Shown here in pieces: positions 16,376 through 25,697 of a stretch of 54,558 nt of DNA. The notes under the pieces were generated by a model that saw only the letters and a program-made list of their open reading frames with translations, did not search any database and was not told the origin of the DNA. Position numbers and translations under genes: made by a program. The stretch's first letter is position 1. Every line of letters begins with the position of its first letter. Source of the stretch: Kamptonema sp. UHCC 0994 (GTDB taxonomy: Bacteria > Cyanobacteriota > Cyanobacteriia > Cyanobacteriales > Microcoleaceae); the NCBI RefSeq assembly GCF_029167235.1, contig NZ_JARFTR010000047.1, positions 1-54,558 on the forward strand, given 5' to 3'.

Positions 16376-17764
16376 ATGACAACTGACCCCAAAACTTGGA
16401 GCCAAAGGTTTGAATCAGCGCTGCACCCTGCGATCGCGCGTTTCAATGCCAGTATTAGCTTTGATATTGAATTGATCGAGTATGACATCACTGGTTCTGT
16501 AGCTCATGCAACAATGTTGGCTAAAACTGGCATTATTTCTGAGGTTGAAGGCGAACAACTGGTTACTGGTTTGGAACAGATTCGCCTGGAATATCGCCAA
16601 GGCTTTTTTAAGCCGGGAGTTGATGCTGAAGATGTCCACTTTGCTGTAGAAAAGCGGCTGACGGAAATTGCTGGGGATGTGGGTAAGAAGTTGCATACGG
16701 CGCGATCGCGCAATGACCAAGTAGGTACTGATACCCGTCTCTATTTGCGAGCGGAAATAGCTCTAATTCGCAACCAATTAAGGGAATTTCAAAATGTTTT
16801 GCTCGCCATCGCTGAGGACAATGTAGAAACTTTAATTCCTGGTTACACCCACCTACAACGCGCCCAGCCTTTGAGTTTAGCCCATCACCTTTTAGCTTAT
16901 TTTGAAATGGCAGATCGGGATTGGGAACGTCTGGGTGATGTTAATAAGAGGGTGAATATTTCGCCGCTGGGATCTGGGGCGCTAGCGGGGACTACTTTTC
17001 CCATTGACAGGCATTATACGGCGGAACTCTTGCAATTTGAAGGAGTTTATGCTAATAGCTTGGATGGAGTCAGCGATCGCGACTTTGCGATCGAATTTCT
17101 CTGTGCCGCCAGCTTGATTATGGTACATCTGAGCCGCTTAGCAGAAGAAATTATTCTCTGGTCAACTCAAGAATTTGGATTTATCACCCTCAAAGATAGC
17201 TGTGCTACGGGTTCCAGTATCATGCCCCAAAAGAAAAATCCTGATGTTCCCGAACTGGTACGGGGAAAAACCGGGCGCGTGTTTGGTCACTTGCAAGGTA
17301 TGCTAGTGCTAATGAAAGGTTTACCCTTGGCATACAACAAAGATTTGCAAGACGATAAAGAAGCCTTGTTTGACAGCGTAAACACCGTCAAAGCTTGCTT
17401 AGAAGCGATGGCGGTACTGATGGGCGAAGGAATTGTATTTAATGGCGATCGCCTAGCCGCTGCTGTGGCGGAAGACTTTTCCAACGCCACAGACGTAGCA
17501 GACTACCTAGCAGCGCGAGGCGTACCCTTCCGGGAAGCGTACAACCTCGTGGGCAAAGTTGTCAAAACCTGCATCGCTGGGGGAAAACTCCTCAAAGATT
17601 TGAGTATTGAGGAGTGGAAAACCTTGCACCCTCAGTTCGAGTCAGATATTTACGAGGCGATCGCTCCCCGGCAAGTAGTTGCAGCTCGCAACAGTTACGG
17701 CGGAACCGGATTCGAGCAAGTCAGGAAAGCACTTGCCGCCGCGCGATCGCGCCTGGGTCATTAA
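16376..17764 (+). CDS. argH: Argininosuccinate lyase
   Basis: 462 residues, standard length. It cleaves argininosuccinate to arginine and fumarate, the last step of arginine synthesis, which in cyanobacteria also feeds cyanophycin. The fumarase/aspartase signature [12 protein letters not shown], the [16 protein letters not shown] block and the [14 protein letters not shown] block are all present. ATG start at 16376. Its stop codon overlaps by two bases the stop of the convergent small gene at 17761. Confidence 0.97.
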   Translation: MTTDPKTWSQRFESALHPAIARFNASISFDIELIEYDITGSVAHATMLAKTGIISEVEGEQLVTGLEQIRLEYRQGFFKPGVDAEDVHFAVEKRLTEIAGDVGKKLHTARSRNDQVGTDTRLYLRAEIALIRNQLREFQNVLLAIAEDNVETLIPGYTHLQRAQPLSLAHHLLAYFEMADRDWERLGDVNKRVNISPLGSGALAGTTFPIDRHYTAELLQFEGVYANSLDGVSDRDFAIEFLCAASLIMVHLSRLAEEIILWSTQEFGFITLKDSCATGSSIMPQKKNPDVPELVRGKTGRVFGHLQGMLVLMKGLPLAYNKDLQDDKEALFDSVNTVKACLEAMAVLMGEGIVFNGDRLAAAVAEDFSNATDVADYLAARGVPFREAYNLVGKVVKTCIAGGKLLKDLSIEEWKTLHPQFESDIYEAIAPRQVVAARNSYGGTGFEQVRKALAAARSRLGH

Positions 17765-17928
17765 GTTTCAGCAGCCGCCATGTCGTTCTGCTGTCTGCCG
17801 CCATCAGACGACCGCTGGCCGCCTCTGCCGCCAGAGTAAAAAGGCGTAGTTTTACGTTTGCGAAACTTGCGGGCGTAAGCTTGATTCCGTAGGGCTTTCT
17901 CTTTCTTCAGATTGCGGCGTTTAGCCAT
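17761..17928 (-). CDS. Small Arg/Lys-rich conserved cyanobacterial protein
   Basis: 55 residues from the ATG at 17928, chosen because GAGG lies 7 bp upstream and [20 protein letters not shown] is the conserved start I associate with this small cyanobacterial family. The N-terminal 30 residues are strongly basic, followed by a Gly/Arg/Ser-rich tail. The charge suggests nucleic-acid or ribosome binding, but no function is known to me. It is convergent with argH: the two stop codons share two bases. Two hairpins in its 5' leader (17955-17997) may affect its expression. Confidence 0.75.
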   Translation of the reverse strand: MAKRRNLKKEKALRNQAYARKFRKRKTTPFYSGGRGGQRSSDGGRQQNDMAAAET

Positions 17929-17954
17929 GCTGACCTCAATAATAAACAACAAAA

Positions 17955-17997
17955 CGGCTGCATATTTTTAAGCAGCCGCCGAGCCTTTCCGAGGCTC
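17955..17997 (-). promoter_or_regulatory. Two hairpins in the leader of the basic small protein gene
   Basis: Read on the minus strand, GAGCCTCGGAAAGGCTC and GGCTGCTTAAAAATATGCAGCC form two stem-loops with 6-bp GC-rich stems directly one after the other. They lie 27-70 bp upstream of the start codon. They could be an upstream terminator, an RNA-stability element or an autoregulatory protein-binding site; nothing in the sequence decides between these. Confidence 0.45.
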
Positions 17998-18187
17998 ATT
18001 CTGCTACCTGTGGGCATTAGAGCTACTCATACATTGAGCAGTTACAGCCACAATTGCGTGAATTATTACTTTACTAGAATGCGGTATCCCGCGTTAAGCT
18101 AGTTTGTTTATAGATACTTCACAAGTAGATCATAGCAGGCTCCATGCAGCCGTGAAAAACCAATTACCCTCTTGACAAAACTGACAG

Positions 18188-18403
18188 ATGACCCTTAACC
18201 CTGGAGATTTAGCTCCTGACTTCAGCTTACCCGACACTGAAGGCAACCAAATCAGCCTCGCAGATTTGCGGGGAGTGCGAGTTGTGCTGTATTTTTACCC
18301 CCGCGACAACACTCCCGGTTGTACCAAAGAAGCTTGTGGATTCAGGGACATTTACGCCGATTTTCAGTCTCGGAATATCGCAATATTCGGTGTCAGCACT
18401 TAG
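18188..18403 (+). pseudogene. Truncated BCP/PrxQ peroxiredoxin
   Basis: 71 residues that match the N-terminal half of bacterioferritin-comigratory-protein peroxiredoxins (normally about 145-155): GDLAPDFSLPDTEGN, VVLYFYPRDNTPGCTKEACG with peroxidatic Cys45 and resolving-type Cys50, and IAIFGVST. The frame then stops exactly where a GGAAGAA heptamer array begins (18403), and no sequence coding for the second half is found in the 200 bp beyond. The catalytic arginine and C-terminal fold are missing, so the product is probably inactive. The array seems to mark the break point of a deletion or rearrangement. Confidence 0.85.
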
Positions 18404-18497
18404 GAGAAGGAAGAAGGAAGAAGGAAGAAGGAAGAGGGAAGAGGGAAGAGGGAAGAGGGAAGAAGGAAGAAGGAAGAAGGAAGAAGGAAAGAAGGAA
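18403..18497. repeat. GGAAGAA/GGAAGAG heptamer array (about 13 units)
   Basis: Continuous 7-bp purine-only units start at the stop codon of the truncated peroxiredoxin. A shorter inverse-complement run (TTCCTTC units) lies at 18578-18603, so the two could pair as a long hairpin flanking about 80 bp. Confidence 0.95.
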
Positions 18498-18603
18498 TTA
18501 AAATCAAGATTATAAGTAAGCGGGCATAAATTAAATGTAAAGTTTCTATAGTTGGAAGCTAATCTCAAAAAAGCTTTTTCCCTCTTCCTTCTTCCTTCTT
18601 CTT

Positions 18604-19059
18604 ATGCGTCGATTGTGGCAGATTGGACAAACTGTATTAGGCATTATCTTTCGTCATCCCATTACCGGCACTAGCGTTATCCCTGTATTGCCGGACGGTA
18701 GAATTGTTTTAATTCGCCGCCGTGATAATGGTCTGTGGGCATTACCGGGGGGAATAGTAGACTGGGGCGAAGATATTCCCACCTCCGTCCGCCGCGAATT
18801 AGCGGAGGAAACAGGCTTAGAATTAGTGAAAATTCGCCGTTTGGTGGGCGTATACTCTGCTCCGGATCGAGATCCGAGAATTCATTCTATTTGCGTGGTG
18901 GTCGAAGCAGAAGTGCAGGGTGATATGCAGGTGTACGATACCCTTGAGGTGAGTGAGGTGCAAGCTTTTTTTCCGGCTTCGTTGCCAGAGGGTAAGCTCA
19001 GCCATGACCACGACCAGCAGTTACAAGACTATTTTAAGGGTCTGACGATTCTGGCTTAA
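18604..19059 (+). CDS. Nudix hydrolase
   Basis: 151 residues. The Nudix box GGIVDWGEDIPTSVRREL followed by AEETGLE (residues about 46-70) is complete, including the metal-binding Glu residues. The N-terminal stretch IIFRHPITGTSVIPVLPDG is typical of cyanobacterial members. Substrate is not predictable: nucleotide sugars, oxidised nucleotides or ADP-ribose are all possible. The ATG follows a TTCCTTC repeat run directly, so no normal ribosome-binding site is seen. Confidence 0.85.
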   Translation: MRRLWQIGQTVLGIIFRHPITGTSVIPVLPDGRIVLIRRRDNGLWALPGGIVDWGEDIPTSVRRELAEETGLELVKIRRLVGVYSAPDRDPRIHSICVVVEAEVQGDMQVYDTLEVSEVQAFFPASLPEGKLSHDHDQQLQDYFKGLTILA

Positions 19060-19064
19060 GGCGG

Positions 19065-19111
19065 TTGAGAATCAAACTTTTTATGGATTATCCTAAAAAG
19101 TTTGTTCTCAA
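19065..19111. terminator. Strong hairpin after the Nudix gene
   Basis: TTGAGAATCAAACTTTTT and AAAAAGTTTGTTCTCAA form a 17-bp stem with a single bulge around an 11-13 nt loop, starting 5 bp after the Nudix stop. It is a good transcript-end hairpin, though it lacks a clear following T tract. The short ORF running through it (to 19271) is not considered coding. Confidence 0.6.
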
Positions 19112-19251
19112 GAATCCCCACCTATGCAACAGGAGAGAGGTCAATTTAGATTTGGGTAAAATTCCCCTTTGGCGTACAATCTTCTTTGAGGTTTTGGCTC
19201 GCTCTTTTTATGACACTCGTCAAGTTTTTTACGCCTCAACATTGAACAAGG

Positions 19252-20073
19252 ATGTATTTATCGCTCCGTAATTCCCGCGTCAAGCTCTCTGTTGGGCAAA
19301 TCTTCTGGCGTGAAATCGGCTCTGGTGCTGATGTGGTATTTTTGCATGGCTCGTTGCATGACAGCACTCAATGGCTACCTGTGATTGAGCGTTTAGGTGC
19401 CGATTACCATTGTTTTGTTCCTGATTTGCTGGGGTTTGGTGAGTCGGAGCCGATGTCTCGAAAGATTCACTACTCGATTGAGTTAGAGGTTGAGTGTTTG
19501 GCTGAGTATTTGGAGACTTTGAAGCTGCGACAGTTTTATTTAGTTGCTCATTCTCTGGGAGGCTGGATTGCGGCGAGCTATGCGCTGAAGTATTCGGATC
19601 GAGTGTTGGGTTTGGTACTGTTAGCACCGGAGGGGGTGAAGGCGGGTTATGTGAAGCAGCGCTGGCTGTGGGCTAGGTGGTTGTGGGTGTTGCCGAATGC
19701 TGGTTTGGGGGTGCTGCGATCGCTCTCTCCTGTGGCTAGAATCTTGGGTCTTCAAAAAAAAGTTGACCGATTGATACAACTGAAGCAAGGTTTATCTAAG
19801 TCGCCTGGGGCTGCTAAACTTTTGTTCGCTCGCAGGCGGGTAGAAATTCAAAGGGAGTTATTGGACGATCGCCTGTCTTGGCTGAAGATACCTGTTTTGA
19901 TTTTACAAGGCTCGGAGGATAACGCTGTAAGTTTGTCCTTGAGTCAATCCTATGCTGGACTGGCTCCTAAAGCCGAAATGCAAGTTGTTAGTCCGGGGGG
20001 GAGCAATTTGCCGCAGGAAGTACCGGAGGCGATCGCTCAACACATTCGCAAGTTTATCAGTCAGTATTATTGA
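19252..20073 (+). CDS. Alpha/beta hydrolase with Asn at the catalytic His position
   Basis: 273 residues with the alpha/beta hydrolase fold: oxyanion VVFLHGSLHDSTQW, PDLLGFGESE, nucleophile elbow AHSLGGW (Ser101), and an acid-type SEDNAVS near residue 225. At the place where the catalytic His normally occurs (G-x-x-H-x-P-x-E) the protein reads GGSNLPQEVPE, with Asn252. Either the family uses another residue or this protein is not a standard hydrolase. It resembles lipase/haloperoxidase-type cyanobacterial proteins; the substrate is unknown. Positively charged central cap (VKQRWLWARWLWVLP) may contact membranes. Confidence 0.8.
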   Translation: MYLSLRNSRVKLSVGQIFWREIGSGADVVFLHGSLHDSTQWLPVIERLGADYHCFVPDLLGFGESEPMSRKIHYSIELEVECLAEYLETLKLRQFYLVAHSLGGWIAASYALKYSDRVLGLVLLAPEGVKAGYVKQRWLWARWLWVLPNAGLGVLRSLSPVARILGLQKKVDRLIQLKQGLSKSPGAAKLLFARRRVEIQRELLDDRLSWLKIPVLILQGSEDNAVSLSLSQSYAGLAPKAEMQVVSPGGSNLPQEVPEAIAQHIRKFISQYY

Positions 20074-20074
20074 A

Positions 20075-20101
20075 TTGTTAGTTGTTAGTTGTTAGTTGTT
20101 A
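20075..20101. repeat. TTAGTTG heptamer array
   Basis: Almost four tandem copies of TTAGTTG lie between the convergent hydrolase and kinase genes. Confidence 0.9.
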
Positions 20102-20131
20102 AGAACATCTTAGCCGGAGTCGCGGTTAATT

Positions 20132-23100
20132 TTATTTAACAGGGATAGCGATCGAAAACACAGTACCCTCACCAGGGACAGAGTTAACTAAAATTTTACC
20201 CCCATGTTTTTCTTCAATGATTTGCTGCGCGATCGCCAATCCTAATCCCGTGCCTTTCCCCACACCTTTAGTCGTAAACAAGTGGTCAAAAATCTTTTCT
20301 TTAACCTCTTCATTCATCCCTTTACCATTATCAGCAATGGCAATTTTTACGGCTTGATTTTCTAGTGATGTGGTAATTTTAATTTGATTGGAATTAGCTT
20401 TAATTTCGGCAAAATTCTGCCCAATGTTTGATTCATCTAGGGCATCAATAGCATTGGCTAAAATATTCATAAATACCTGATTTAATTGACCGGGCAAACA
20501 TTCAATTTGTGGTAAATTTCCATAGTCTTTAATTACTTTGATTTCTGGGCGATTTTTGTTAGCTTTGAGGCGATGTTTGAGGATCATTAAGGTGCTATCA
20601 ATCCCATCGTGGATATTGCAGGCAATGGGGCGATCTGTGTCAGCGCGGGAGAAAGTTCTTAAGCTAGTGCTAATATCTTGAATTCGTTTTACTCCTTCTC
20701 GCATCGAACCGACCAATTTTGGTAAGTCTTCCCGGATGTATTCAAGTTCAATATTTTCTATTTCTTCTTGAATTTCTGGATGTAATTGAGGATATTTTTC
20801 TTGGACTAAATCTATTAATCCCAATAAATCGTTGATATAATCTAAGGCTGGTTCAATATTACCAGTCAGAAAGCCAACCGGATTATTAATTTCGTGAGCA
20901 ACTCCGGCGATTAAGTTACCCAAGGCTGACATTTTTTCACTTTGAACTATTGTTAGTTGTGCTTGTTTGAGGTCAGTTAAGGCTTGTTGTGCGGCTTGAT
21001 ATAAACGGGCATTTTCTAAGGAAATGGCAGCTTGAGCGCAAATTAAATTGAGGACTTCCACACGATCGCTGGTAAATGCTCCCACTGTTAGGTTATTTTC
21101 TAAATACAAAACTCCTATCAATAGTCCTTGATTCATAATTGGGCTACAAATAACACTTTTTGGCTGGTGTTTTTGGATATAAATATCAGCCGCAAATTGA
21201 GAACTTATCCGGGCATCTGCTAATACTAAAGGTGATAAAGTTCGCTTGACATTATTTACCAAACTAATTGCTATATCTGGGCTAGATTCTAGAGGAATTG
21301 ATGATAATAGTTGTGGCGATTCTCCTTCTGCTACCAAGGCTACTACTTTTAAATCTGTATCTTGTTTGAGCAGTAAGACACATTTACTGGCTCCAGCATT
21401 GGCAATGACTATTTCTAGGAGAGTAGTTAGAAGTTTATTGAGTTCAATTTCTCCAGAAATCGCTTGAGAGGCCTTGAGTAAAGTTGCCAAATCCAAGGCT
21501 TCAGAGACAGTGCTAGAGGTATGAGTAGAAGCGATCGTTCCTCGGATCAATGTTTCTTTCAAGGAATTAGTAGTGCGAGGTTGTTGCAGGATGGGTGCGA
21601 GGAGTTGGGGATAGCGTTGTTCTAAATGATTAACTTTGGCTTTAGCACCCCATCGGGCATAACAATAGTAGGCTTCGATCGCATGAATTTGGGCAAATTT
21701 TTCTTTCCCCCATTCTAAGTAAAACTTCATCGCCAATTCATTAGCTAGTGCTTCTTCGTTGACAAATTTATTTTCTTTAGCAAGACAGATGGCGCGATCG
21801 TAATGTTCGATTGCTTCGGTTTTATTGCCCAAAACTCGATACTTTTCGGCTTCAACTAAATACCATTTGTGTAGATGATTCATGGGAGCATTTTGCGCCC
21901 ACTGTTTCAAAGTAGTTTGATCGGCTTCCACCAAGGTAAGAAGCTCTGCTTGTTCCGGCTCTGGCTGTGTAGAGAAAAGCGCCAAATATGTCAGGGCTGC
22001 ATAGAAATGGAAAACGGGAATAAAAATCATAGCTGATGCTGCCATCAAATATTTTTTGGCTTGGGCGCTATGGTCTAATGCAGCCGTGTAATTGCCAAAA
22101 AAGTAGGCTAAGAAAAGTTTGTAGATGTAAGCAAAAGCGATCGAAGTAAGATCGTTGTCCTGATGGTGCTTAGGAATCATCACTGTTTCATCGTAGGCAT
22201 TACCAATTAAGCAATCCGACAGAATACGAGTTTCCCTCAAGTTCCGCACCAACTGATGCACCATATCCAAATAAGTCTGGGCAGAATATTGTTTTGTCTG
22301 CACTAAGACACTCCTGTAACCTGCTATTTCTGGCTCCCAAATATCCAGTTCTACCCCACCAAAAAGGTTAGCATTGAAGTAATTGATCGTGCAGTAGCCA
22401 GCGTTGAGAAAATCACCAGTTTCCATACCAGTCGCATAGCCATCCTTCACAGTCAACATCATTGCCCTCAGAGATTCCTGACGATGCTGAATAAAACCGC
22501 CAAACAGAAGTAAAACCGTACACTTAAATTCACCCACATTAAATCTTTCCAACAAGTTCAGTCCCAATCGCCCAAAGCTATAACCCGTTTCCACTTCTCC
22601 TAAAAAGGCACACAATACCATGCCGTGAATCGCATACCCCGCCGTTGATGCGGGTGTATTCCCAAACTGGAGGGACAAACTAACCATAGTCGCGCTTAGT
22701 ATGGGCATTAATCCCGGCATTCCCTGGAAAACAGTGGCAAATAACATTCCTAATAGTTGCATGGCTGCCTGAGTCTGGGGATCGCTCATTACAGGGAGAT
22801 CGATTAGTTCCTGAATCCCTCTGCCGCTTTGAAGATTGGCTAGGTTTTCTAGCGCTTTGCCAATCTTGGTTTCGTCAGGTGCGGTGGGGAGTTCAACCCC
22901 TAATTGCGAGAGTGCATCTCTGGCGACTGCGATCGCTTCTAACATCTGACTTTGGGCTGTCAGTGCGACGATTTGAATTTTGTAAATTTTGATTTTATCT
23001 AATATTGTTTGAGCTTCTTGTAACACCAGTGCAGCCATCTCTTCCATCTTGTCAAGATCGGCATTCAAATAGGCAACTTCGGTAGCAGCCACATAGAGAT

Positions 23101-25510
23101 TTAATGTTAATTCATACTGATGAAGCCAACAGTCCTCTGTCAATAACTCAATCCCTATTTGTAAATAAGTTTTGGCTGCTATATATGCGGTAGAATTCCT
23201 AGCTTTAACTCCAGCTTTTAAGTTAAGTTTGGCTAAGGTTTCCCGTTCCGTTGGTGCGGTAATTAGCTCTTTTCCTTGGTTTAAATGTCCGACAATATCA
23301 AACAGTTTTTCCTCTTGCTCTATTTCTGATAAATTTTGCTGGAGTAACTGACCAATTTTGAGATGTGTGGCTTTTTTGTGAGATTCTGGAATCAAAGAAT
23401 AAGCAGCTTGTTGAACGCGATCGTGCAAAAACCGATAAGTGGGATTGGCTGATGCTTGGAAAACTTCTTCACTCTCCAATTGAGTAAAAAACTTATAAAT
23501 TCTGGTGGTGGGAATTACCAAACCTTCTTGCAATGCTTTCCATAAAGCTGTAGCTGTCATACCCGCAGATTGTTCGCTGACAATTATCAAAGTATTTAAA
23601 TCAAACTCGGCTCCAATACAAGCCGCTAATTTGAGCATATCCTGAGTCTGTGTCGGCAATTTTTGCAATTGTAGTGCCATAAACTCTACGACATCATCAG
23701 TAAGTGCTAAGGCATTGACTTGGGCAATATCGCACTGCCAATGTTGGATATCCCAATTAAAACTAATTAATTTATCATCATGTAATGCTTTGAGAAACTG
23801 GGTGGCAAAAAATGGATTTCCTTGAGTTTTTTGATAAACTAATTTTGTTAAGGTTTTGGCTAGAGACAAGTCGCAATTCAGGGTATCTGCTACCAACTGA
23901 TTCATGTCTGATTCCCTTAAGGGTGGCAAGGTAATTGTATTGACTGTTGCCCCAGTTTTGACGATCTCATCTACGGTTAAGATAAATGGATGCACTGGGG
24001 AGACTTCATTATCGCGATAAGCTCCTAATACTAATAGATATCCTGTATCTTGCAGCAGTAATTTCAATAAATTTAGTGAGGCTGAATCCGCCCATTGCAA
24101 GTCATCTAAAAACATCACTAATGGATGCTCAATACTTGTGAAAACTTGCACAAACTTTTGAAACAGTAAATTAAAGCGATTTTGGGCGGCACTGCCTGAT
24201 AATTCTGTGGCTGGTAGCTGTTTGCCAATGATGTTTTCTAATTCGGGAATTACGTCAATTAAGACTTGTCCGCTATCTCCCAAAGCTGCTAAAATTCGAT
24301 TTTTCCAGTTGTGCAATTGGTCATCTGATTCAGATAGCAATTGCCCCATTAAGTCGCGGAAAGCTTGCACAAATGCACTGAAGGGAATATTGCGTTGAAA
24401 TTGATCGTATTTGCCTTTAATAAAATAACCGCGTTGTCGTACAATTGGTTTATGTACTTCGTTAACTACAGCGGTTTTTCCGATTCCTGAAAATCCTGCT
24501 ACTAGCATCATTTCGGTTTGGTCTGTGCTGACTCTTTCAAAGGCAGCTAAGAGTCGATCTACTTCGTTTTCTCTGCCGTAGAGTTTTTCAGGGATGGTAA
24601 AGCGATCGCTGATATCTCGCTTACCAATTTCAAAAGATTCTATCTGACCTGTTGTTTGTAATTGTTTTAAACAAATCTCTAAATCGTGCTTAATTCCCAA
24701 GGCAGTTTGATAACGATATTCAGCATTTTTTGCCATCAGTTTGCTAACAATTTCTGACAAGGCTAGGGGGATTTGGAAATTAATTTGATGGATGGGTATT
24801 GGGTGTTTAGCCAAATGACAATGCACTAATTCCATCGCATCTTCTGAAACAAAGGGTAATTCTCCTGTCAATAACTCATAAAGTGTCACTCCTAGGGAAT
24901 AAAAGTCACTGCGATAGTCAATGCCTCGATTCATTCTGCCCGTTTGTTCTGGGGAAAGATAGGCTAATGTTCCTTCTAAGATATTGGGATTTTGGATTTC
25001 TTGGGTTTCTCTAGGTAGAAGGGAAGAAATACTAAAGTCAATTAATTTAACTTGTTTGGTATCTGGATTAATTAAAATATTGGCGGGTTTGATATCTTTG
25101 TGAATGACTCGGTTTTGGTAGAGATAGTCGAGAATGTCTGTAAGTTGGATCGCGATGTTAATAAATTCTGCTAAAGGTAAATATTTATTGATTTTTCCTT
25201 CATTTGTTGCTATTTTGAGATAATTAGATAGGGAGACTCCACCAAAGTCTTCCATCACCAAGGTATAGCTATTACGGTATGGCTCTAGAGCCAGAGGTTG
25301 AATAATGCTAGGAAAGTTAAGATTTTTCGCAATGGTATATTGGTTACGAAACTGAAGCAGTTCAGTAAAGTTAGGATATTCGTTTCGCAGGATTTTAATT
25401 ACTATTGGCTTTTGGTCGTTGGTACGGATGCCTCGATAGACGAGGGTACGAGTACCTATATATAGTTCTTCTGTAATTTGATAGTCTGAAAAATTTGGGT
25501 GTGCGTTCAT
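20132..25510 (-). CDS. Giant hybrid Ser/Thr kinase - AAA ATPase - GAF - histidine kinase (copy 1)
   Basis: 1792 residues. Domains in order: Ser/Thr kinase (about 8-275) with Lys in IVIKIL, catalytic loop H137-K-D139 and IDFS in place of DFG; an AAA/NTPase module with P-loop GFSGIGKTA (Lys345) and LVMFLDDLQWADS; a long TPR-like helical region (about 620-1330); a GAF domain (about 1370-1510); and a histidine kinase with H1539 in VAHEINNPVGF, NILANAIDAL, ADNGKGM and GKGTGLGLAI. This is the cyanobacterial multi-sensor multi-kinase class to which HstK of Anabaena belongs. It is cytoplasmic, with no membrane segments. No response regulator is near. A close paralogue lies 187 bp upstream in the same orientation. 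Confidence 0.92.
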   Translation of the reverse strand: MNAHPNFSDYQITEELYIGTRTLVYRGIRTNDQKPIVIKILRNEYPNFTELLQFRNQYTIAKNLNFPSIIQPLALEPYRNSYTLVMEDFGGVSLSNYLKIATNEGKINKYLPLAEFINIAIQLTDILDYLYQNRVIHKDIKPANILINPDTKQVKLIDFSISSLLPRETQEIQNPNILEGTLAYLSPEQTGRMNRGIDYRSDFYSLGVTLYELLTGELPFVSEDAMELVHCHLAKHPIPIHQINFQIPLALSEIVSKLMAKNAEYRYQTALGIKHDLEICLKQLQTTGQIESFEIGKRDISDRFTIPEKLYGRENEVDRLLAAFERVSTDQTEMMLVAGFSGIGKTAVVNEVHKPIVRQRGYFIKGKYDQFQRNIPFSAFVQAFRDLMGQLLSESDDQLHNWKNRILAALGDSGQVLIDVIPELENIIGKQLPATELSGSAAQNRFNLLFQKFVQVFTSIEHPLVMFLDDLQWADSASLNLLKLLLQDTGYLLVLGAYRDNEVSPVHPFILTVDEIVKTGATVNTITLPPLRESDMNQLVADTLNCDLSLAKTLTKLVYQKTQGNPFFATQFLKALHDDKLISFNWDIQHWQCDIAQVNALALTDDVVEFMALQLQKLPTQTQDMLKLAACIGAEFDLNTLIIVSEQSAGMTATALWKALQEGLVIPTTRIYKFFTQLESEEVFQASANPTYRFLHDRVQQAAYSLIPESHKKATHLKIGQLLQQNLSEIEQEEKLFDIVGHLNQGKELITAPTERETLAKLNLKAGVKARNSTAYIAAKTYLQIGIELLTEDCWLHQYELTLNLYVAATEVAYLNADLDKMEEMAALVLQEAQTILDKIKIYKIQIVALTAQSQMLEAIAVARDALSQLGVELPTAPDETKIGKALENLANLQSGRGIQELIDLPVMSDPQTQAAMQLLGMLFATVFQGMPGLMPILSATMVSLSLQFGNTPASTAGYAIHGMVLCAFLGEVETGYSFGRLGLNLLERFNVGEFKCTVLLLFGGFIQHRQESLRAMMLTVKDGYATGMETGDFLNAGYCTINYFNANLFGGVELDIWEPEIAGYRSVLVQTKQYSAQTYLDMVHQLVRNLRETRILSDCLIGNAYDETVMIPKHHQDNDLTSIAFAYIYKLFLAYFFGNYTAALDHSAQAKKYLMAASAMIFIPVFHFYAALTYLALFSTQPEPEQAELLTLVEADQTTLKQWAQNAPMNHLHKWYLVEAEKYRVLGNKTEAIEHYDRAICLAKENKFVNEEALANELAMKFYLEWGKEKFAQIHAIEAYYCYARWGAKAKVNHLEQRYPQLLAPILQQPRTTNSLKETLIRGTIASTHTSSTVSEALDLATLLKASQAISGEIELNKLLTTLLEIVIANAGASKCVLLLKQDTDLKVVALVAEGESPQLLSSIPLESSPDIAISLVNNVKRTLSPLVLADARISSQFAADIYIQKHQPKSVICSPIMNQGLLIGVLYLENNLTVGAFTSDRVEVLNLICAQAAISLENARLYQAAQQALTDLKQAQLTIVQSEKMSALGNLIAGVAHEINNPVGFLTGNIEPALDYINDLLGLIDLVQEKYPQLHPEIQEEIENIELEYIREDLPKLVGSMREGVKRIQDISTSLRTFSRADTDRPIACNIHDGIDSTLMILKHRLKANKNRPEIKVIKDYGNLPQIECLPGQLNQVFMNILANAIDALDESNIGQNFAEIKANSNQIKITTSLENQAVKIAIADNGKGMNEEVKEKIFDHLFTTKGVGKGTGLGLAIAQQIIEEKHGGKILVNSVPGEGTVFSIAIPVK

Positions 25511-25697
25511 AACTCGTTTCTCCTCTATTAGACAACTGTTGAATTAGAATATTCTTATGACTTACACAACTAGCGCTATTAGTAGGTGCATCAGATGTAA
25601 AAACCATGATTCCCTAAATCCATGCTTTGTCTGACGCACCTACAAACTGATGTCATTGTGACAGTTGGCGTGAATCCTGATTCTATTCTATTCTATT

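Noticed and set aside
16721-16740. GTAGGTACTGATAC, another GTA-N8-TAC.
   Set aside because: It lies within the argH coding sequence with no -10 element at the right spacing.
18227-18568. Minus-strand ORF rich in FLLPSS repeats.
   Set aside because: It is the translation of the GGAAGAA array in another frame.
19065-19271. A 68-codon ORF between the Nudix and hydrolase genes.
   Set aside because: It runs through a strong hairpin and overlaps the start of the hydrolase; no recognisable product.
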